A model generated the notes under the pieces. It was not told the DNA's origin, did no database searches, and worked only from the letters and a program-made list of their open reading frames with translations. Of a stretch of DNA of 64,000 bases, positions 10,352 to 22,412 are shown in pieces. The DNA is from Pelobates cultripes. Its lineage: Eukaryota > Chordata > Amphibia > Anura > Pelobatidae. The stretch's first letter is position 1; each line of letters opens with the position of its first letter. The translations under genes and the position numbers were made by a program. The DNA lies in the NCBI GenBank assembly GCA_933207985.1, contig OW240921.1:102858785-102922784 (forward strand), written 5' to 3'.

Positions 10352-11563
10352 TGTAACGGACCGTTTTGCACACAAGGGTAAAAACCGTTTAGGCGATCGT
10401 CCCCCTTTCCAGAGATGCAGGCACAGCTATTGTAAAACACCATACTCATGAACCGCCAATAAAGGAATGCTCCAAACTCCCGAACGGCATCCAACATAGC
10501 ACTCCAAACACAAAAACTGGAACCATACGAATCACTGCTAGCAGACGAATAGGAAAAGCATCCAAGCGGCTTACACTCCTAGCAATCAGTCTCTATCAGC
10601 ATACAGTAAATCCCCCCAAAGACGAGACAAGGCTCCGTGTTAAGGGTCAAGCAGTGGTCTGTTTAATGATGGCTACCTGCCCAGTATTTATGCAGGTCTC
10701 CCACCTGGTGGACACTCCCCTAGGGGACCAAATGGGAGACTGTGACAAAAGACAGACAATCAGAAAAATAGGACACACAGTCACATTATATTCCCACAAT
10801 GCATCCTGGCTTCCTCCCCTCTGCCTTGGAGATAATTGAGAAGTAATTCAATTATCTCCCAAGACAAAGGCAAATCGCCATTTTGCACGTGGGGATACTA
10901 AAACAGGAATTACTGTTAAAATACACTATGTAAGTCACATAACATTAAAAGCATACATTTAACATATCCCCAGATAGCTCAGGTCTGAGCGCACATTATT
11001 AAGCGAATGGCGCTCAGACCACACGAATACAGTGTAATCGCCATGGAGCCAAAGTCTTTATACAGTCCGTTCTATGCGAATGAGCTCCATGGGATTCCTA
11101 TCTGGGGTATAACACATTCAAGCAAAACTACCGAACACCGGGCCGTTTGTGCACTTTCACCGAACAAGAAGGGAGGTCAGCGGCTTCAGCGGTGTTCGCG
11201 CAAAACTGTGTCCGAGTTCAGTTCCATGAATTAAGCGTCGAACACCGCTGTGCGTTCGCATGTTTAAAATGGCCGCGACCTCGTGTTCGTAATACGAATG
11301 GCGGCCACCCAGCATTCGTCAATTAAGCTGCGGTTAACCGCAGCTTCAGGGAGGCTAATTGCCGGCACACTCCAGCTCCCAGGTGGTCCAGTCATTCGTG
11401 CGGTTGTTCGGTAGATTGAATCTACCGAACACCAGGCAGAAAAGAACGAATAAATCTTTTCTGCAGGTAAAAAGATGCCTTTTAACAGGGGGCCATAGTC
11501 CAAAGGCAGCAGGCTAGCAACCAGGCTTCTCCAATGCAATGTGGCGAGATTGGTCTCGTCACA
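10352..11563 (-). mobile_element. Solo LTR, minus orientation (family X, copy 2)
   Basis: Inverse of the same LTR family as 9036-10116: shared blocks include the paired AATTATCTCC/GGAGATAAT segment, the GGCTCCATGGCGAT block and the GATAGCTCAG region. In its own sense it starts TGTGACGAGACC and ends CCGTTACA. Perfect 5-bp duplication CACCA flanks it (10347-10351, 11564-11568). ATTAAA, a possible polyadenylation signal, is at 10662-10667 in inverse. It is 1212 bp and contains segments missing from copy 1. Confidence 0.88.
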
Positions 11564-11664
11564 CACCATCCTTACAGACTTAAAAAAAAAAAAAAGCTTA
11601 AGACCCACCTCTTCCATCAGGCATTCAGTCCGCTCAGCTGACCTTCAGAAACTCCTAACTTGTT

Positions 11665-13232
11665 TGCTGCTCAAAAAAATAATGGGAACACTTAAACAAC
11701 ACAGTGTAACTCCAAGTCAATCACACTACTGTGAAATCAAACTGCCCACTTAGGAAGCAACACTGAGTGACAATCAATTTCAAATGCTGTTGTGCAAATG
11801 GGATAGACAACAGGTGGAAATTATAGGCAGTTAGCAAGACACCCCCAATAAAGGAGTGGTTCTGCAGGTGGTGACCACAGACCACTTCTCAGTTCCTATG
11901 CTTCCGGCTGATGTTTTGGTCACTTTTGAATACTGGTGGTGCCTTCACTCTAGTGGTAGCATGAGACGGAGTCTACAACCCACACAAGTGGCTCAGGTAG
12001 TGCAGCTCATCCAGGATGGCACATCAATGTGAGCTGTGGCAAGAAGGTTTGCTGTGTCTGTCAGCGTAGTGTCCAGAGCATGGAGGCACTACCAGGAGAC
12101 AGGCCAGTACATCAGGAGATGTGGAGGAGGCCGGAGGAGGGCAACAACCCAGCAGCAGGACTGCCTTTGTGCAAGGAGGAACAGGAGAAGCACTGCCAGA
12201 ACCCTGCAAAATGACCTCCAGCAGGCCACAAATGTGCATGTGTCTGCTCAAACGGTCAGAAACAGACTCCATGAGGGTGGTATGAGGGCCCAACGTCCAC
12301 AGGTGGGGGTTGTGCTTAGAGCCCAACATCATGCAGGACTTTTGGCATTTTCCAGAGAACACCAAGATTGGCAAATTCGCCACTGGCGCCATGTGCTCTT
12401 CACAGATAAAAGCAGGTCCACACTGAGCACATGTGACAGATGTGACAGAGTCTGGAGATGCCGTGGAGAACGTTCTGCTGCCTGCAACATCGTCCAGCAT
12501 GACCGGTTTGGCAATGGGTCAGTAATGGTGTGGGGTGGCATTTCTTTGGGGGGCCGCACAGCCTTCCATGTGCTTGCCAGAGGTAGCCTGACTGCCATTA
12601 GGTACCGAGATGAGATCCTCAGACCCCTTGTGAGACCATATACTGGTGCGGTTGGCCCTGTGTTCCTCCTAATGCAAGACAATGCTAGACCTCATATGGC
12701 TGGAGTATGTCAGCAGTTCCTGCAAGACGAAGGCATTGATGCTATGGACCGGCCCGCCCGTTCCCCAGACCTGAATCCAATTGAGCACATCTGGGACATC
12801 ATGTCTCGCTCCATCCACCAACGTCACGTTGCACCACAGACTGTCCAGGAGTTGGCAGATGCTTTAGTCCAGGTCTGGGAGGAGATCCCTCAGGAGACCA
12901 TCCGCCACCTCATCAGGGGCATGCACAGGCGTTGTAGGGAGGTCATACAGGTACGTGGAGGCCACACACACTACTGAGCCTCATTTTGACTTGTTTTAAG
13001 GACATCAAAGTTGGATCAGCCTGTAGTGTGTTTTTCCAGTTTAATTTTGAGTGTGACTCCAAATCCAGACCTCCATGGGTTGAATAATTTGATTTCCATT
13101 TTTTTTTATTTTTGTGTGATTTTGTTGTCAGCACATTCAACTATGTAAAGAACAAAGTATTTCAGAAGAATATTTAATTCATTCAGATCTAGGATGTGCT
13201 ACTTTTGCGTTCCCTTTATTTTTTGAGCAGTG
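11665..13232 (+). mobile_element. Nearly complete Tc1-like transposon
   Basis: Terminal inverted repeats read CTGCTCAAAAAAATAATGGG on the left and the inverse of CACTGCTCAAAAAATAAAGG on the right (ending 13232), with TA at 13233-13234; the left TA has decayed. Length about 1.57 kb is normal for Tc1 elements. It carries one transposase frame and lies inside the L2-like LINE. Confidence 0.92.
11961..12977 (+). pseudogene. Tc1-like transposase (DD34E), one premature stop
   Basis: Starting at ATG 11961 the frame runs 338 codons to the stop at 12975-12977, the usual length of Tc1 transposases, with a single TGA at 12030-12032 early in the N-terminal DNA-binding domain. TGA in a CGA context suggests CpG decay. 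Downstream of the stop the frame is open for 313 codons. Helix-turn-helix segments ([16 protein letters not shown]) precede the GRKR-like linker, then the catalytic domain with first Asp in LFTDKSR, second in MQDNARPH and Glu in [12 protein letters not shown], spaced as DD34E. The DESRF-like motif is changed to DKSRS. It would bind the terminal repeats and excise/reinsert the element at TA. Good preservation implies a young copy. Confidence 0.9.
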
Positions 13233-13234
13233 TA

Positions 13235-13350
13235 TTTATGTTTGTATATGTGTAAAGTGCTTTAAGTCTTACAGGAAGAAAAGCGCTATAAAAATTGCAA
13301 ATTTGTATTATTATATTATTATTATTATTATAATATTATTATTATATAGT
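13235..13350 (+). repeat. LINE 3' tail with ATT repeats
   Basis: TGTAAAGTGCTTTAAG and AAAGCGCTATAAA, the stem-loop-like 3' end of L2-type LINEs recognised by their RT, followed by (ATT/TTA)n at 13308-13347. It is the end of the LINE relic begun at 8480. Confidence 0.75.
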
Positions 13351-14884
13351 GTTCCTTTAAATCATTTTTGCCTACATTGAAACAAGCAAACTAAGATATC
13401 TATAAAACAAACTATTCAATTGTGTCATTAATCAGCCCTTAAACAAGAGAATAGGGAAAAGAAAACATGAAGCAAGTAAGGTAGAGGGGAGAGAAATAAC
13501 TTTCAGAAATCAATACCCAAGTGTTGAGTGGTGTGTTGAGTTTCAGACCTTAATATTTGTAGTCTAAAATACTGGCTCAATGAGAAGGATATGGTACTTA
13601 TATAAAACTTATAGAAACCTCAATCCACATTTAGGTGAGAGACATAAGATGGTCCAGGAACTCAAGGTTTAGAAAATAAGCAGGTTTATTGGGAGAGTGT
13701 ACAGCAACATTTCGACCTCAAAAGGTCTTTGTCAAGCTACCTTGAGTATTTTGATTTTAAGCTCTTTCTGTGTGAGGTGGTGTCTATCTTGTGTGTAGTA
13801 TATCTGTGTATATGTTCTCTCATTTATTTGTTTGATGGTTTACCCAATGTAACATCACTAATTTAGGTAACAAGCGTTATGTTTTATGCTTGAAACTTTG
13901 TTTTTGGCTTCAAATTTGCCCCAGCTCTACCAAGATAAATATATTGTATGTTTTAAATGTTTATCATTTAATCATTAGATCTTACGCCTGCTTTATAGAA
14001 CAAATGCTAGATTTTTGAAGTGGCAAATCTTATTAATTTATTACTTTCTTATTTTATGTGCTTTGCATATAACTGGGGGAAAAGCACTGTTATTATGTTC
14101 TTATTTTAAGATATGTACATAATTTTAAATAGTACTAATAATACGTTTGCTATAAAAGTGCACTACATAAAAAATAAGGAACAATCGGAGAAATATACAA
14201 GAAAAGCATTGCATTTGAATGTCTGATAAAGTAATGCTTTTTATTTGTGATCCCAACATGCTGAAAATGTATGCAGATATCAAACTCTGTTTGACTTAAT
14301 GTATGGATAATTTACTAGTCAGTTTTTAGAAGAAGTTATCTAAAGTAAACATGTTTGACACATTAATGTTGACCTCTCAAAAGACACATTATATTCACCC
14401 TTTAGTAAGTACCTTCTCTGTCTTCATAATGCTTTCCATCAGATTGTTACCTCCTGGAAATAGACTGACAATATAAATAATACTTTGTTAGCAGCCTGCT
14501 GATCTTGAAAAGCTTTTTAAAATAGTTTTAGATGTACTAAGCAAGCATTTAAAAAACAAGGAACAAACAACATCGTTTAATTTCTACAGTTCTTGTCACA
14601 AATGTTTTTGACAAGTATTGAGCAATCCAAGGTGCATTTATTTGAATATTATCATGTAATATGCAATGTGGTATATGCCAAACTTGAAAAAGAAAAACTA
14701 CAATGACAAGCAAGAGTAGAAAACTTGTGTAATCACACGTTCACTGATTAATGAAACACACACAAGGTTCTTCTTACCGCTGTTTTTTGCTGTGTTTTAA
14801 CTCTTTCACAGAGTACAGACTTGCAGGATTTTTTATGTCCCTGAAATTGTGCAAAGTATTGAAAATAATGTTTTATGGATTTCT
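13351..14884. other. Unassigned AT-rich stretch holding one hammerhead-like element
   Basis: Apart from the small element around 13560-13790 (motif at 13701-13740) I see no gene or repeat. The segment 14330-14520 is low in simple repeats and could be a conserved noncoding element, but nothing in the sequence alone proves it. Confidence 0.4.
13701..13740 (-). ncRNA. Hammerhead-ribozyme-like motif, degenerate (copy d)
   Basis: On the minus strand: stem I GTAGC pairs (with wobble) with GCTGT, core TTGACAA (consensus CUGANGA), one extra A, stem II GACC/GGTC closed by a 6-nt loop, then GAAA and TGTT before stem I. An AATAAA follows about 20 nt downstream on the minus strand. Two core substitutions make activity unlikely. 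Confidence 0.5.
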
Positions 14885-15130
14885 TATGCTGGAGGGGCTG
14901 GGGTTAAGGAGACATGTGGATGGACAGGAGGGCATTGAGGAGACACATAGAGGGCCTGGGGTCATAAACTAGACACATGGAGAGACTGGGTGGATTAAAG
15001 AGACACATGGAGGGAATGGGGGGTTAAGGAGATTCATGGAGGTGCAGGGGGTTAAGGAGACAAATGGAGTGGCTGGGGAAGTTAAGGAGACACATGGAGG
15101 GGTGGGGGGTAAATGAGACACATGGTGAAG
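14885..15130. repeat. Minisatellite, about 32-bp unit
   Basis: Imperfect units with GGAGACACATGGAGGG and GGGGTTAA recur about seven times between 14885 and 15130. Proline/valine-rich open frames on the minus strand are translated repeat. Confidence 0.85.
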
Positions 15131-15889
15131 CACACAGAAGCCTGGGGGGAGAAAGGCACACAGATGACTGGGGGAGAGAGGGGCTAGGTAATTTCTTTTC
15201 ATCGATTTGTATTTCTGACAAATGAATACATTTACGAAATTCTTGTCCGAATGCCCAAGTGTTTAACTGGGCATGCGCGGGAATTTAATAGCGCTATCTA
15301 GTATGAGCAGATGACATGTCCCATGGGGCCTTCATCTGCCCACACAAAGATGGTGGCGCCCAGGACCTAGGTCCGGGCATAAAATAAAGTTATGAAAAAA
15401 GGTAAAATGGGGGGCCTAGGGGAATTTGGGGGTGACTAGGGACACAATACAATGTTTTGCAGTCAGAAGGGGGAGGGGGGTTAAATAAAAATGGATTTGG
15501 CCATGACAGTGCCGCTTTAAGTATAAGGCAGGAAAGATGAAGGGTGCATTTGGAATCCACCGATAGCCAGTTTAGCTCTTTTAACAATTAACAGTGTTGG
15601 GTCATGTAATTACATTGTAGCACAAAATGGCAAAATGAGTAATACAATTTAGTGCATACCTGACGGTGGTTTTGCAAAAATGTATACACTATCCCCATCT
15701 ACAATGACCAGCTTTAGCATTTGTTGTACAATCTGTTTCCTTAATTAGGCAGGATTTGTTTCTGTATAGGGCACCTAGTTTTGAATGAAGTTTCGATGAA
15801 AGTTTTTCAATGTGAAGTGGGAATGCAAATTCCTAACTTGCAAGAGCTCAAGCTGGAATAATTCACCTGCACAGTTTAAATGGGATGAG
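15131..15889. other. Unassigned stretch, possible MITE relic
   Basis: The segment 15260-15532 ends in GACAGTGCCGCTTTAAG, reminiscent of a TTAA-type MITE right end, but the partner end is not seen. Confidence 0.3.
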
Positions 15890-16345
15890 GCTTAATCTTT
15901 ACCGTGGGAAATTCTTAAGATCATTTAGAAAGGATTCATGATTAACTTTCTTGAAAAACCTGGTGATTATAAACTTGGGAGAGGATTTAGTGGCCTTTAT
16001 TTTGCGCAAGCCTTACACTGAGCAGTGGTCACTGAAACTATTAGGGAGAACACCCACCTCCTGGATTCTATCAGGACAAGTGGAGATAATCAAATCCAGC
16101 AAAGTATGGTTAGAGCTTTTCATATTAATGTGAGTTTAATGTGAGTTGGGGAGGAAATTAAATGTGCTAGCTGCAAAGTATTAAAAAGTGATCAAGATTT
16201 ATTGCTTTTAGGATTCAGCCAATCAATGTTAAAATCTCTAAAAACCAACAGCTCACTTGTTTGGTTTTGAGATACGGTATTACTTAAGAGTTGGGTTATA
16301 TTAGAAAGGGAATGCAGATAGGTGGGCAGTAGATTCCAGCAACTA
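15890..16345 (-). pseudogene. LINE endonuclease domain fragment
   Basis: On the minus strand, pieces read LLVFRDFNIDWLNP (about 16205-16250; normal GDFN changed to RDFN), then a long middle part and GVLPNSFSDHCSV (about 16005-16050). GDFN and SDH are the metal-binding and catalytic motifs of the apurinic-type endonuclease of CR1/L2-group LINEs. Stops and frameshifts interrupt it. Its position and order show that it is a separate copy from the RT fragment at 17665-19395. Confidence 0.7.
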
Positions 16346-17664
16346 TGATCAGTTTACTAAGTGGGGTGTCAATTGTACCAGAAAGAAAAGTTTACAGGAG
16401 GGCAATAATTTTGTAAATGGGTGAACTTTATTGACTTGTCAACATAAATAACAATGATCAATAACCCCTCTCTTTGCTCAGTCATTTCTAAAACATGAAT
16501 GACTCTGCAATGGTAAAGCCAGATATTTTTGCTGTTAACAGTGATTCAAAGAGCAAAATGAGTTTGGGTTTGTAATAGAAACACCAAGCTTATAGTGCAT
16601 CCAGTTCAGGGAGTAAATCCCTTTTTTAGTGGGGAGACTAGGAATTGAATCAGCTGGGGGACCAATGTTAGACGTCACATAATTTGCAAGGGCATGTAGC
16701 ATAAGAAATAAGAATTTGGACATCATTTTCCTTTGATAGTACAGATGGAAAGAACATAGATGAAGTAATTTGTTTTAAATTCCTTCCATCAAATGAATTG
16801 CCTGTGTTCCATTAACTGCATCATTATGTGCACTATGTTTAGCGTGGCTGTAATTATTAGAATGAGGAAATCAGTAGTACATAACTGATAAGAATAAAAT
16901 GTATTTCTGTTCAGATATTGTACCACTTCTAAATTAAACAAAATCATCTCAATATTGGTCTAGCTAAAATGACAGGAAATGTATAAATGATATTTTATTA
17001 TAAGCAGTTAATTTAAGTGCTGTTCCATTGGTATACAATGTTTTAATGGAAAGTGCGCATTTGTAAAGCGAGCTACGTGCATTTTACAACTTTGTAGGGA
17101 TAATTATGGGACATCCGGCATAATATATGTCTGATAAGATCCATAACCAATGTCCAACACATATTCGCTTTGCCTCTCAATGTAAAATCAAAGGAAAAAC
17201 AACCTTCGCATTGCAACAATTCATTCCCTCTCCTCTCTTCTAAAATATTTGTGATTCAGTTCAATGTTTCAAATTTCCTTTCTGCTACTATCATGAATTA
17301 ATTTGAAGAATGCATTTTAATCAACTTAAACATTAATACCGGCATTTTGTATTACAGATGAATGGGTTACACAATTGCCAATTAAACAGAAAAATGCACA
17401 GTTTCGTTTTCCACACTCTACAGACTTTCCAACACTGTAATAGAGTTAATTAAAAGCAAACAGGTGTTATTAAGTTAAAGTACTGATGAAGATGAAAACA
17501 TTGTTTTATTTGTTTTTGCAGCAGAAAGTTTATAAATTGAAATAACATATTGAAAGAATATATTATTCTTTCAAATGCCATGTGCTAACAACTTGTCCAG
17601 ATATATGAGATATATCATAACTTATCTTTTGATGTTTAACGACACATTAATGTCTCCAGACAAG
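16346..17664. other. Unassigned AT-rich stretch
   Basis: No gene recognised. The part 17280-17480 is rich in TAAT/ATTA core words and free of simple repeats, resembling vertebrate conserved noncoding elements; this is only a composition argument. Confidence 0.35.
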
Positions 17665-18066
17665 ATGTTATATTATTATTATTATTGCCATTTATATAAC
17701 GCCAACAGATTCCGTAACGCTTTACAATATTATGAGAGGGGGATTTAACTATAAATAGGACAATTACAAGAAAACTTACAGGAACGATAGGTTGAAGAGG
17801 ACCCTGCTCAAACGAGTTTACAGTCTATGGGAGGTGGGGTATAAAACAATTTAGGACAGGAAATAGCAATCAAATAAGGTGGGAGTGAAGCAGAGCTAGA
17901 GAAGAAAGTAGAGTGCTGCCATTTAGGAGAGAGCAAGATACAGGAATGTAAGGTAGAGGCTACTCTGGGAGACATAAACTTTCTTAAAGAGATGGGTTTT
18001 AAGGCACTTCTTAAAAGATGCAGGACTAGGGGAGAGTCTGATGGCGATAGGCAGGCTATTCCATAG

Positions 18067-18714
18067 CAAACAGGAAAAAGGTGTATATCGCGCCCAAGAG
18101 ATTATACGTACATATAACTCTGGATAGTATGGTACTTTGGATCTCAAAATGACAGAAAAAAGAGAACACAATACTAGTGCAATACAGTATATTTAAATGC
18201 AAATCAAAATATTATGTGGTATCCACTCACATTTGCTTGAGCTAACTAAGAGCTTAGCTGTGTTGCGCATTGACGGTACAATCCCCGTCTAAGGATATGG
18301 TTGCAGTGTAGATAGTATTAATGCTCCAAATTTAGTGTACAGGTATATATGGAGACAAAATGAGAAAGAAAGAACTCCAATAGTGAAGTAAGTACTATAC
18401 ATATATTAGAGGAATAAAGTAATGTACTTACATTTACTAGAGCAAGACCTGCTCCAGTATAAAAAGCATGGGCGGGATAATCCCCACCTAAGGATGTATG
18501 GATTCCAGGAAGCAAAATAATAAAATCAATAAAAAGCAAAAAGCTGTAAAAAAAGCAAGCTTTTATTGAACAAAATAGTAAAATCCTTTTAAAAAAATAG
18601 GTAGGAGGGTTCACTTGACACGTTTCGCCTGTATGAGGCTTTTTCAAAAGTCAGCAACCCACATACATAGACCCCTCTAACTATAGTGAGCGCCTATTAT
18701 TCATACTCAGTTGT
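18067..18714 (-). mobile_element. Hammerhead-bearing non-autonomous element with 14-bp target duplication
   Basis: The LINE sequence AGGCTATTCCATAG occurs at 18053-18066 and again at 18715-18728, a perfect 14-bp duplication framing 648 bp. Near its minus-strand start lies a hammerhead-like motif (18613-18651), then TTCAATAAAAGC. Inside there are two diverged copies of a block with CCTTAG(A/G)(C/T)GGGGATT (about 18280 and 18490), so the element is internally duplicated. Long, variable-length duplication fits target-primed retrotransposition. No protein is encoded. Penelope-like, retrozyme-like or SINE identity is open. Confidence 0.7.
18613..18651 (-). ncRNA. Hammerhead-ribozyme-like motif, degenerate (copy c)
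   Basis: Minus strand: stem I ACTT/AAGT, core TTGAAAA (consensus CUGANGA), extra A, stem II GCCT/AGGC with loop CATAC, GAAA, CGTGTC with GTC at the expected cleavage position. Stem II and the 3' core are perfect; the 5' core has two changes. Confidence 0.55.
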
Positions 18715-19395
18715 AGGCTATTCCATAGGAAGGGAAGAATTCATGCAAGCGTGAGTTGGCCATATGGGTGCGAGCAATGGACAGGAGAAGGTCAAAGGCA
18801 GAGCGGAGAGACTGAGAAAGGGCATGCCCATGGATCTGTGAAGAGATCTAAGAGGGGCTAGAATTGTTCAGTGCTTTATAGGTATGGGTTAGCACTTTGA
18901 ATTGACTTCTATAGGATACAGGAAGCCAATGTAAGGACTGACAGACGGGTGAGGTGTGAGAAGACTGACCAGAGAGGAAAATCAGTCTGGCGGCAGCATT
19001 CATTACAGACTGTAGCAGGACAATACAGCTTTTGGGAAGACCAATTAGGAGAGGGTTACAAAAATACAATTACTAGAGCATGGACAAGCTCCTTGGTAGC
19101 GTGTGATGCTCAAGTATGATGCCAAGAAAATGTGCTTGCAAGGATGGACTTATACCACCAACTTGAAGGGAGAGCGAAAGAGGAGGATCAGTATTAGGAG
19201 GAGGAAAGAAAAGGGTCAAGGAGAGAGTTGGAATTGAGGAAGTGAGACATATGGGTAAAGACAAGTATTTCCAGAATCTTTGAGGAAAAAGAGAGCAGGG
19301 ATATGGGACGATAATTAAAGGGGGATGAGGGGTCAAGAGATTTTTTTTCAGGATAGGTACTACAGTGGCATGGAGGTAATATAATCACAGTCCTT

Positions 19396-22387
19396 CTGTT
19401 CTAATACTTTTCTAAAGTATTTTCTAGAGTAATTTTATATTTATTGCTTCATTGAAAATTGTTGCTATACCTATTGTTATGTATCACAAATAATTTTGAA
19501 GAAAAGTCGTCGGCACATGGAACCATTGGAAACTTATCAATTTAGTGACTAAATGGACTTAATAAGAAAGTACCACAGAAAACACTTTTATAGCAACCAA
19601 TACACTGAAAATGTTGACATATGAGCAGAACAAATCCTACAAACACTTCCACTGAGTTGATGACATTTTCAAGCCACATCACTGAACTTTTACTGATGAT
19701 TCCTCATTAGTCAATAAGAGCAAATAAGCACCATAAAAAGAAAATAACATAGAAAATGAACTGCATAACATGTATACAATATGTAAACTGTTCCATTTGA
19801 ACATGCTTAAATAAAAATGTACACTTATCAATGCCAATCAAGAACACAAAACCTTAATGGTCCATATCTCAACTATTAGCATTACCACTGCATTATAAAA
19901 TTGGTTAAAAAGCAGGTAAGATCTTACCAACATAGATTCATGTTGTTTGTAATTAATCTTGAGACCTCAGTGTATCTATTACAAGATGTGGTTAATGATG
20001 ATTACTGTAGTCAATGCTTATTTCTGACGTTGGCAGCCTTATTAACAATAAAAAGGTTGGGACAGTTTTGGATTGTGATCACTTTGAAAACGCTAATGTG
20101 AGAGTAGAAGAAAGTTTGAATCCAGATCCATACATGTGCCAAGTTTATGCCACTGTGGGGCATAATATACACGTTTTGCTCAGTTTGCACTGTATTTGTT
20201 TTCACAGTATAAGCAAATTTAGAGACACTGCAGTTTCTGGGGATTTGTCTCTGCTGTTTCCATAAGTGAGATGCAGTGTGTATAGGTGATGTAGTGTGGA
20301 TGGGAAAGGGGCTGTATTGTGTAAGAAAAAGGAGGTGGGGGGGGGAGGGGGTAGTGACTCTGCATGAAGGGAGAGATGGAGCAATTTCATTTTTTTTAGT
20401 TTAATAAGTTTATTTCTCCCTCCTCTTCCATACCTTTGGCCAGGGAAGGAAGAATGTGGAACCCTGTTAGTCCAGCAACCACTGTCAGTACTGGTCTGCA
20501 CTTTTCCCAGGAGCATAGCAAGTGCCTTCCTCTCAAAGCACTGGCACTGATAGCATCAGAAAATGGTAACCCGATGTAGTGCTCTCAATGCCGGAGCTCA
20601 CAAAAACATTACACAGGGTCTGCACAGGGCTCACTTGGCCAGTGATGGAAATTCTTGATCTTATTTCTGGCCCATAAAGGGAGCAAAACTCCTTCTGTAT
20701 GAGCTGTCCAGTTCACAGTAATACACAATATTCAAATGCATAGGTGATGGAGGCTTAATGGGCTAAACTTCATGTTAGACCTTATAGCAATGTATAGAGT
20801 CCAGCCTATCACAGATAGAAGTTCACTTTGCTTTAGCTAAGTGTACAAGCACCTGGAAATCTATGTTTTTGTGAAACTGTTGTTTAATAGTGTGACAGAA
20901 GCCTGGATGGTTGACACATATTCTTTGCATCACTGTCATCAATGGTTATGGTGTTTAGCATGCCGGTTTTCACTACATAGAGGTTGTCTTCACATTCTGT
21001 TTTTGTTTGATTACAAGTTGCAACTAATATTCTTTTTAAAACACTCAAAAATACCAAAGTATTATACATGTTGTTATGATATTAAATGGTAAAACATACA
21101 GGGTTATGTACACAACACACTGTTTTGACATGTACTCATCAACTACAATGGTATCACTGAAGTTGCTTAAATAACACTAAATAATATCACGTGTACTTAA
21201 AAAAAGAATTAAAAAAAGATACGCACAAAAAAATAGCAACACACTTAAACACTAGCTGTAACCTAAGTACATTATGTGATGGTGTTAAATTGTTAAAAGA
21301 ACATTATAGTGCTAGGAATGGAAAACAAAATAAAAATACTTTCTCTGAATCTGCAGCTGCATGGCTAAATGGACATGGACATTGATACTGCACCCAGAAC
21401 ACTTCAAGCAGTTTGCCAAACCTCCTTTCACACAACATTGGCTCTAAGTGCAGTGTTAATACCCAAATACAGCTAATTTCACAAGGAAAGTCTCTATATA
21501 AGTTTACCTTGTGACCTTGATGTCTTTTTCCTTCAGTTTCAGTAAATCTGTCATTATTGATTACTCACTATGAATCTCCCTTAAAGAGGATGATTAGGAA
21601 ATGTTCTTCGAAGAAGTCGTTATTCATCAGGAAAAAGAAATGAAAAGTCAATTTCCCATTGTCACAATTCATGAACATCTTCAGGTCTGAAGAGATCTTT
21701 AATTTTAAAGAACTTTATATAATGCCCTTTAAATGTTATACTCAAGGTGTTTTCTCTTTTTAAGTAATAATTTAGGAACAAAACAAAACATAAAACAGAC
21801 AAATGTTTGTCTATCTACCTTGACTATTTTGATTTATTAGTTTACCTCAAACACCATCATACATGTAGGGTGAAAATAGGAGGGATTCCAAAACATATTT
21901 TGGGGTGTTTGAAGGTTTGTATAAGTAGAGTAATGTTTACAAGATTAGTAACAACTCACAAATGACCTGGAACTGACCAACCAGTTACTACCAAAGATGT
22001 TTGCGACTCGGATGGTCCAGTTGGCCATGAAAACATTGTTTGTCTCGAGTTTCTACTGTGTCTAGCTGTACCAAGCAACTTGATTCAATCATGTTTTTGG
22101 GAATGTTTATCCCTCTCTTATTCATCTCTTGAATAGTTTCCTTGATATCTCTCACATGACATTTTATTTTAAAATGTACAACTACATCGATCTTTACTTC
22201 TACAATGAGTGATTCTTATATCTTTCAATATTCTTTATATCTGTTAATTTGTTTTCTTAAATAACTATTTGCTTAAAGCTCAAGGGAAAAACAAATGCTT
22301 GTCATTCTTTTTAAATATATCTTTGAAATATACTTGTCATACAAAATAGGATAGCATCATTTTATAGATAATAAAATGGTAGAATGA
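19396..22387. other. Unassigned AT-rich stretch
   Basis: No gene or element recognised in about 3 kb. A G-rich tract lies at 20325-20352. A 27-bp segment at 22256-22282 is identical to one inside the short LTR at 27493-27819. Confidence 0.45.
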
Positions 22388-22412
22388 TATATATATATAT
22401 ATATATATATAT
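22388..22412. repeat. (AT)n microsatellite
   Basis: Pure AT dinucleotide run directly before the CR1-like relic. Confidence 0.95.

Larger units (their letters stand above)
8480..13350 (+). mobile_element. L2/Rex1-like LINE relic interrupted by three later insertions
   Basis: Four LINE pieces in the same orientation and order (8480-9035, 10117-10346, 11569-11664, 13235-13350) can be joined when two solo LTRs and one Tc1 transposon are removed. Each LTR break is marked by a perfect 5-bp duplication (ACTTG, CACCA). The last piece has the LINE tail AAAGCGCTATAAA followed by ATT repeats. The nesting gives an age order: the LINE is oldest, and the LTRs and Tc1 are later. Confidence 0.85.
17665..19395 (-). 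mobile_element. CR1/L2-group LINE relic (RT to 3' tail), interrupted
   Basis: The 3' end is at the left: TAA/ATT repeats at 17672-17686 preceded (in sense) by GGCGTTATATAAATGG. In sense order the relic reads NYRPISLLSF (RT, about 19255-19290), NSLLDP, NAAARLI (about 18975), SLHWLPVSYR (about 18910), FKVLTHTYKALN, then, after the insertion at 18067-18714, LWNSLP, SPASFKKCLKTHLFKK (about 17985-18030). Frameshifts and stops throughout. Family is CR1/L2-like; the exact clade needs a database comparison. Confidence 0.75.

Noticed and set aside
12024..12500. Minus-strand open frames across the Tc1 element
   Set aside because: Shadows of the transposase frame on the plus strand.
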